Of a stretch of 64,000 nt of DNA, positions 59,892 through 64,000 are shown piece by piece. The translations under genes were made by a program, and so were the position numbers. The notes beneath the pieces were generated by a model, which was not told the origin of the DNA, ran no database searches, and saw only the letters and a list, made by a program, of their open reading frames with translations. This DNA comes from Plasmodiophora brassicae (lineage: Eukaryota > Endomyxa: Phytomyxea > Phytomyxea > Plasmodiophorida), in contig CP145414.1 of assembly GCA_036867785.1 (NCBI GenBank), positions 310,001 through 374,000 of the forward strand. Direction: 5' to 3'. Numbering within the stretch: position 1 is the stretch's first letter; the number at the start of each line of letters is the position of its first letter.

Positions 59892-60437
59892 TTAAGTGGG
59901 GAACGGGGCAGAATATAGGATCCACGATTCGAAGAACTTGACGACCTTGCTGTTGAGTTTGACCTGGGTATCGGGGTCCAGGCCGTCGTCGGTAGCGAAC
60001 AGATTCGGCGCGATTATTCTCGACAAGCTGTTCGCGCTCATGCCCAGAGGCTGGGACTTCATTGCCTCGATTATCCACGCCATCTCGGTTCTTAGGAATT
60101 CCCAGACCCGGTACCGCCTCTGGTTAAGCCTGTCGTCGTTGATACCGATCGTACGCCACTTGTCAATAAACTCATAAGCATACTGGGGCGTTATCGGTGT
60201 GGTGTCTGCGGCAAGAGCGTGCAGGGCTGACCAAGGAAGAAGCGGAGCCCCGGCATACGTCATCTCTCTTAGAAAGTCCTTCAGGACGTTAGCTGCCAGG
60301 TGTCTCACATTTCGAAATTTGACGGCATCCTCTGGTACAGGACTGCCACTGCGATGTACCGCCTGGTCCATGAAAGCCGGCTTGTCTCCTTGTTTGGACG
60401 ACACCCGATACGCACCGTGCAACTTGACGTCAAGGTC
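59892..60437 (-). CDS. RhoGAP-domain protein, 5' end incomplete
   Basis: The open exon runs from an acceptor at about 60437 (CTACAG|GGC) to TAA at 59892. It has a candidate arginine finger in 'LHGAYRVSSKQGD', the 'VRHLAANVLKDFLREM' helix followed by 'APLLPWSAL', and the conserved 'MSANSLSRIIAPNLF', the RhoGAP 'NKM....LA.V..PNL' helix. It stimulates GTP hydrolysis by Rho-family GTPases. A further upstream piece ('EYLEDADAD', joined by GTAGGT) fits in phase, but no start codon is visible before the gypsy element. The 5' end may be cut by that insertion. Confidence 0.6.
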   Translation of the reverse strand, partial: DLDVKLHGAYRVSSKQGDKPAFMDQAVHRSGSPVPEDAVKFRNVRHLAANVLKDFLREMTYAGAPLLPWSALHALAADTTPITPQYAYEFIDKWRTIGINDDRLNQRRYRVWEFLRTEMAWIIEAMKSQPLGMSANSLSRIIAPNLFATDDGLDPDTQVKLNSKVVKFFESWILYSAPFPT

Positions 60438-60717
60438 GTCGCCCTGTAGTCCGGGGTCCTATATTTAGCTCCTCATCACCTACGTCAGCATCAGCATCCT
60501 CCAGATATTCACATGCGCCAGAGATTCATGTGTCGAGATATGCGGGGATCGAGAGCACGCGATCACGTGCGCCGCTGGTGGGAGAGCGGGGTACGGGATC
60601 GATGGTGGATAAATGGCATTCGTCTATTGTGTCACCCGAGGCTTGACGGAAGACACTATAGTGGCCACTACGTGTCGTACGTTGACTCTCCGTGAACGAC
60701 ACCGACGACGACACGAC

Positions 60718-61182
60718 ATGGAGCTGACAAGCAGCAGCAGCAGCGGCGGCTCGACAAGTGCTACCATCGTTACGAACGCCGATGCGAGCATCCTGCCCAA
60801 GGCTAACAACCTTGACTCGACATCGATCCTGACGCTGCGCGAGGCGTACAACCGCTACGTCGCCATCTTCGAGGATCGGGAGGCGCAGCAGCCGCGGGGG
60901 CGTCGACTTCGTCCGCAAGGCATCCGGCTGTGCTTCACCGCCGTGCAGTTGAAGGCCATTGCCGAAAATCACCTGGACCTGGACGACGGCGCCGAGGCGT
61001 TGACTGACGAATTGCTGGACGGATGGATCCGACAAGCAGAGCAAGCTGACTCCCGCAGCGACAACTTCAGGTGGACGCCGCGTACCAGCCCATCGCCCTG
61101 TGCCTGCCAACCGGCAATCGGGCCCACATCCAGCGACCGTGAACGCTCCCAAGCGCAACCGCGAACCGACGGCGACAAGTGA
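60718..61182 (+). CDS. putative Gag N-terminal region of the gypsy element
   Basis: From ATG 60718 ('MELTSSSSSGGSTS'), 154 codons, helical and charged ('ILTLREAYNRYVAIFEDREA'). It overlaps the following ORF by about 80 nt in a different frame. The zinc knuckle 'CWHCSGPHKMSMC' is in the next frame (about 61227-61266). Either a frameshift or a small intron must therefore join the two, or this reading frame is damaged. It is shorter than typical gypsy Gag. Confidence 0.5.
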   Translation: MELTSSSSSGGSTSATIVTNADASILPKANNLDSTSILTLREAYNRYVAIFEDREAQQPRGRRLRPQGIRLCFTAVQLKAIAENHLDLDDGAEALTDELLDGWIRQAEQADSRSDNFRWTPRTSPSPCACQPAIGPTSSDRERSQAQPRTDGDK

Positions 61183-64000
61183 CAGCAGCCAGATGACGGG
61201 GACGACTGATGGCAAGCGCGACTTCAAATGCTGGCACTGCTCTGGGCCACATAAGATGTCGATGTGCCCAGAGAAGCCGACGAGAGAAAGGCGCAATGAG
61301 CTCGCAAGTCATCATCGGCCTGCAGGCGGACATCATCCCGATGGACGTCGACCGATTAAAGTCGCCAAAACTCGCGCCTACACTGGGATCCAGCACGTGA
61401 CACAGCAAGGAGAGATCGAGGGAAGGCGTATCCCTTATGTTCTAGACTCTGGCTGTGATGGGGGAAACCTCATACCTGAACACGTTGCGAATGAGTTGAA
61501 GGGCGCCACGTTCGAGGTTATCGAGCCCCGAGAAATCGCATCAGCCGACGACCAAGTCATTACCGTCAGCACCCGCATCGTCACCGTTCCAGTGACGAAA
61601 CTCGAAACCAAAGCTGGGAATCTTACCCTGTATCATGTTGCCTACTATGTCTGCGACGCTATTCCAGTCATCTTATTCGGCGACACACTACTCTCTATGA
61701 TCGGCATCAGTCCACGTCAGCAACTCGAGGACATGATCGCATCCGGCACCACCGAGTTTGATGCCAGACTATCTGGATGCGCCATGTTCGATGTGGAGTC
61801 GTTCGACGCCGTCAGTGAAATCGTTGCAAGGATGGCGACGTTGAGCGGCGACACGTATCAGGCGCCACATGTACACGATGCGGCGGAACCTACCTCCAGT
61901 GATGTCGACTTAGGGCCGATCAACGTTCAAGAGATTGAGGCATCCCTCACTCGCCTGATACATCAAGCGCGCCTCAACGGCATGTCTCGTCAAGGGGTTG
62001 CACGGCTACGACTCATCCTTCGACGACACGTCAACGAATTCCGCACACAGCTTGGTCAGGACGGTCCCGTCAACATCGAACCTATGATTACCAAGCTTCA
62101 ACCAGACGCCACGCCGTACCGATGCAGACCACGCTCCTACAACCCGAAGCAAAAGGAGTTCCTCGACGAGATGATCAAGATGCTGTTGGAAAACAATCTG
62201 GTCTACCTCAACATGAACTCCAGATGGGCGAGTCCCGTTCTTGTGGTCAAGAAACCGAACGGCAAGGGGTACCGTCTGTGCGTCGATCTGCGCCAGGTGA
62301 ACTCGCGTACGGTACCAACTGCTTGGCCGATGCCCAACATCGAGGCGGCTAGTCGGAAGCTGGCTGGCATGACCTGCTTCTTCACGATCGATGCCCACAA
62401 GGGGTTCTGGCTCATGCCAATTGCGAAGGAATGCCAGGAGATCTTCTCGTTTATGACCGACGACGGCGTCTACACACCTACCAGGAGCATTCAGGGCGCG
62501 ACCAACTCTGCCTTGCAGTTCCAGGCGCGGATCGGGAAGATCTTCGACGACATGAAGGATCACCTCTTGATATGAATCGACGACCTGCTGGGATTCGCCA
62601 AAACGGAAGACATTCTACTGCATCAGCTTGCACGTGTCTTGGAGCGAGCGCGCGAACGCAACTTGAAGTTCAACCCGGACAAATGCGTCCTATTCGCTCG
62701 AGAGCTGAAGTGGTGTGGGCGCATCTACTCTCGTGATGGAATCCGACACGATCCTGAACGAATCGAAGCGCTGACCAACATGCCGCGTCCTAACACTTTC
62801 AAAGAGCTACAGCAGTTCATCTGGGCGGCCAACTGGATGCGTACCAGTGTTCCCGGTTACGCGTACATCATCGCCCCGCTCCAGGAGCTCACGGACAAGG
62901 CGAACGAGGAGATGAAGAGAATCCAGTCTTCGTCACCTTCGTCGATTCGGTTACATGATCTTGGATGGACAGACCGGCACAGCAAGGCCTTCGAGGACAT
63001 ACGCTTTGCGCTGATCCAGCACGTCCAGCTCGCGTACCCGAAGTCTGATCACCAGACATGCTTGTTCACGGACGCCAGTGACCTAGCATGGGCTGCGGTC
63101 ATTACCCAGATTCCGAGGGAGGATATCGACCTACCAGTTCATGAACAACGACACGAACCACTTGCTTTCTACGGCAAGCGGTTCTCTGGCGCTGAGTTGC
63201 GATGGTCAACACCGGAGAAGGAGGCAGCCGCCATCATCAAGGCGACTGAACGTGGTGACTTCCTTCTGCAGACGTCGCGTGAATTCCTCATGTTCTGCGA
63301 CCACCGGAACCTCACGTTCATCTTCGCGAAGGACGCTGAGATGAAGAAGCACACCGCTCAGAAAATCGAGCGCTGGGCGCTACATCTCCAAGGGTTTGAT
63401 TACCGTACCAAGGAGATCTCCGGCACTGCCAACGTCTGGGCCGACCTGTTATCTCGATGGGGCGCAGGACGAATCGCACTGGCGTGCCGGGCAACGCGCA
63501 TCTTGCAGATGGACGATCTTCGCGTAACGCCGATGACGCATCCCGATTTCCAATGGCCGACCGAGACCGAAATTCGCGAATCGCAAAGGCTATTGTCGCG
63601 TGAAGAGAAGATCGAGGACGGCGTGTTCTTCGATGATGACGCTCGTTTGTGGAAGTCGAAAACGAACGCCGTTCTGATCCCGAATCACAACGACTGCACC
63701 AGCTTGCGCCTACGCATCATGATCATTGGTCATTGTGCCAGTGCTGCTCATCGCGCGTACGACGTTACCAAGGAGGCAATCACAACGCGATTCGCTTGGC
63801 CGGGCATGGACAAGGACATTCAGCAGATGTGCCAGCAGTGTCTTCATTGCATCACGACGCGGGGAGGAGCGAAGGTTCCGCGTCCGCTTGGAGAAGCGTT
63901 GCATGGCCACATTCCATTCGAGGTCCTGCACATGGATTACTTGTACGTCGAACCAGTTCGAGGAACCGATCATTCTTACAAGTACATCCTCGTGATGAAG
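61100..64000 (+). pseudogene. gypsy Pol with a TGA in the RT catalytic motif, 3' end off window
   Basis: Order: CCHC knuckle 'CWHCSGPHKMSMC'; protease-like 'YVLDSGCDGGNLI'; RT 'WASPVLVVKKPNGKGYRLCV', 'DLRQVNSRT' and 'FFTIDAHKGFW'; a TGA at 62573-62575 directly before 'IDDLLGFAKTEDI', where the (Y/W)IDD aromatic residue is expected. RNase H follows: 'CLFTDASDLAWAAVITQ', 'FCDHRNLTFIF', 'ANVWADLLSRW'. The integrase H2C2 finger is at 63733-63850 ('GHCASAAHRAYDVTKEAI', 'CQQCLHCITT'), and the core begins 'VLHMDYLYVEP'. The frame is otherwise open to the window end. One nonsense change is visible, so the copy is probably defective. Confidence 0.8.

Larger units (their letters stand above)
60620..64000 (+). 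mobile_element. Ty3/gypsy LTR retrotransposon, right end beyond the window
   Basis: A gag-like ORF, then protease, RT, RNase H and the start of integrase in gypsy order (PR-RT-RH-IN). The 5' LTR was not located; only about 200 bp separate it from the RhoGAP exon. The element runs off the window edge in the integrase core. A TGA at 62573-62575 interrupts the RT. Confidence 0.85.

Noticed and set aside
10678-62575. Genetic-code change (TAG or TGA reassigned)
   Set aside because: NTF2, COX20 and SWI5 end naturally at TAG, TGA and TAA. The two in-frame stops affect different codons in single genes, so local lesions are simpler.

Overview
This is nuclear DNA from a eukaryotic, GC-rich, very gene-dense protist. 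Most genes carry several short spliceosomal introns (mostly about 45-65 nt, GT..AG, many phase-checked here), intergenic gaps are often under 300 bp, and all three stop codons end conserved genes (TAG in NTF2, TGA in COX20, TAA in SWI5), so the standard code applies. Homologues of CEP95, CFAP157 and CEP76 imply a centriole/flagellum stage. A membrane-anchored protein with two PL7 alginate-lyase-type domains hints at contact with alginate-bearing (brown-algal) material. A flagellated Rhizaria/phytomyxid or a stramenopile would fit; the window alone cannot decide.

Layout. 0.1-14.2 kb is a housekeeping block: CEP95-like, a C2H2 zinc-finger protein, a novel secreted/membrane protein, COX20, NTF2, a type II membrane nucleotide-sugar SDR, PSMG3, SWI5, kish/TMEM167, a CBS-domain SNF4-like gene with an in-frame TAG, a hypothetical gene and Ku80. 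14.4-24.8 kb is a nested transposon pile: two complementary pieces of a Crypton-type tyrosine-recombinase element separated by an intact LTR retrotransposon, followed by a PIF/Harbinger element. The LTR element is unusual. Its Gag and protease look Ty3/gypsy-like but its integrase-RT-RNase H is Ty1/copia, and gag and pol are joined by a canonical GGGAAAC -1 frameshift site with a downstream stem.

24.9-34.6 kb returns to genes: SLC35B3-type PAPS transporter, RIO1 kinase, a decayed copia remnant, a second C2H2 protein, a novel 7TM protein, a small orphan and a ZNF598/Hel2 ribosome-quality-control ligase. A second Harbinger copy (34,660-37,477), almost identical to the first, lies between the Hel2 start and the end of the double-PL7 gene. 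A 1.1-kb hAT-type element with a perfect 8-bp target duplication follows. 41.4-54.9 kb holds a gustatory-receptor-like membrane protein with a decayed relative beside it, Tudor-less SMN, CFAP157, an Alba protein, COQ3, CDP-diacylglycerol synthase, acylaminoacyl peptidase, CEP76 and a WW-WW-RING ligase. 55-60.4 kb has lineage-specific, often secreted genes (ankyrin-repeat protein, helical secreted protein, Cys-rich mini-protein), a long inverted repeat and a RhoGAP gene. From about 60.6 kb to the end is a Ty3/gypsy element cut by the window edge.

Functionally the host genes are unrelated housekeeping and cilium genes in alternating orientations that share short divergent promoters (COX20/NTF2, COQ3/CDS, APEH/CEP76) or close convergent tails (CEP76/WW-RING).
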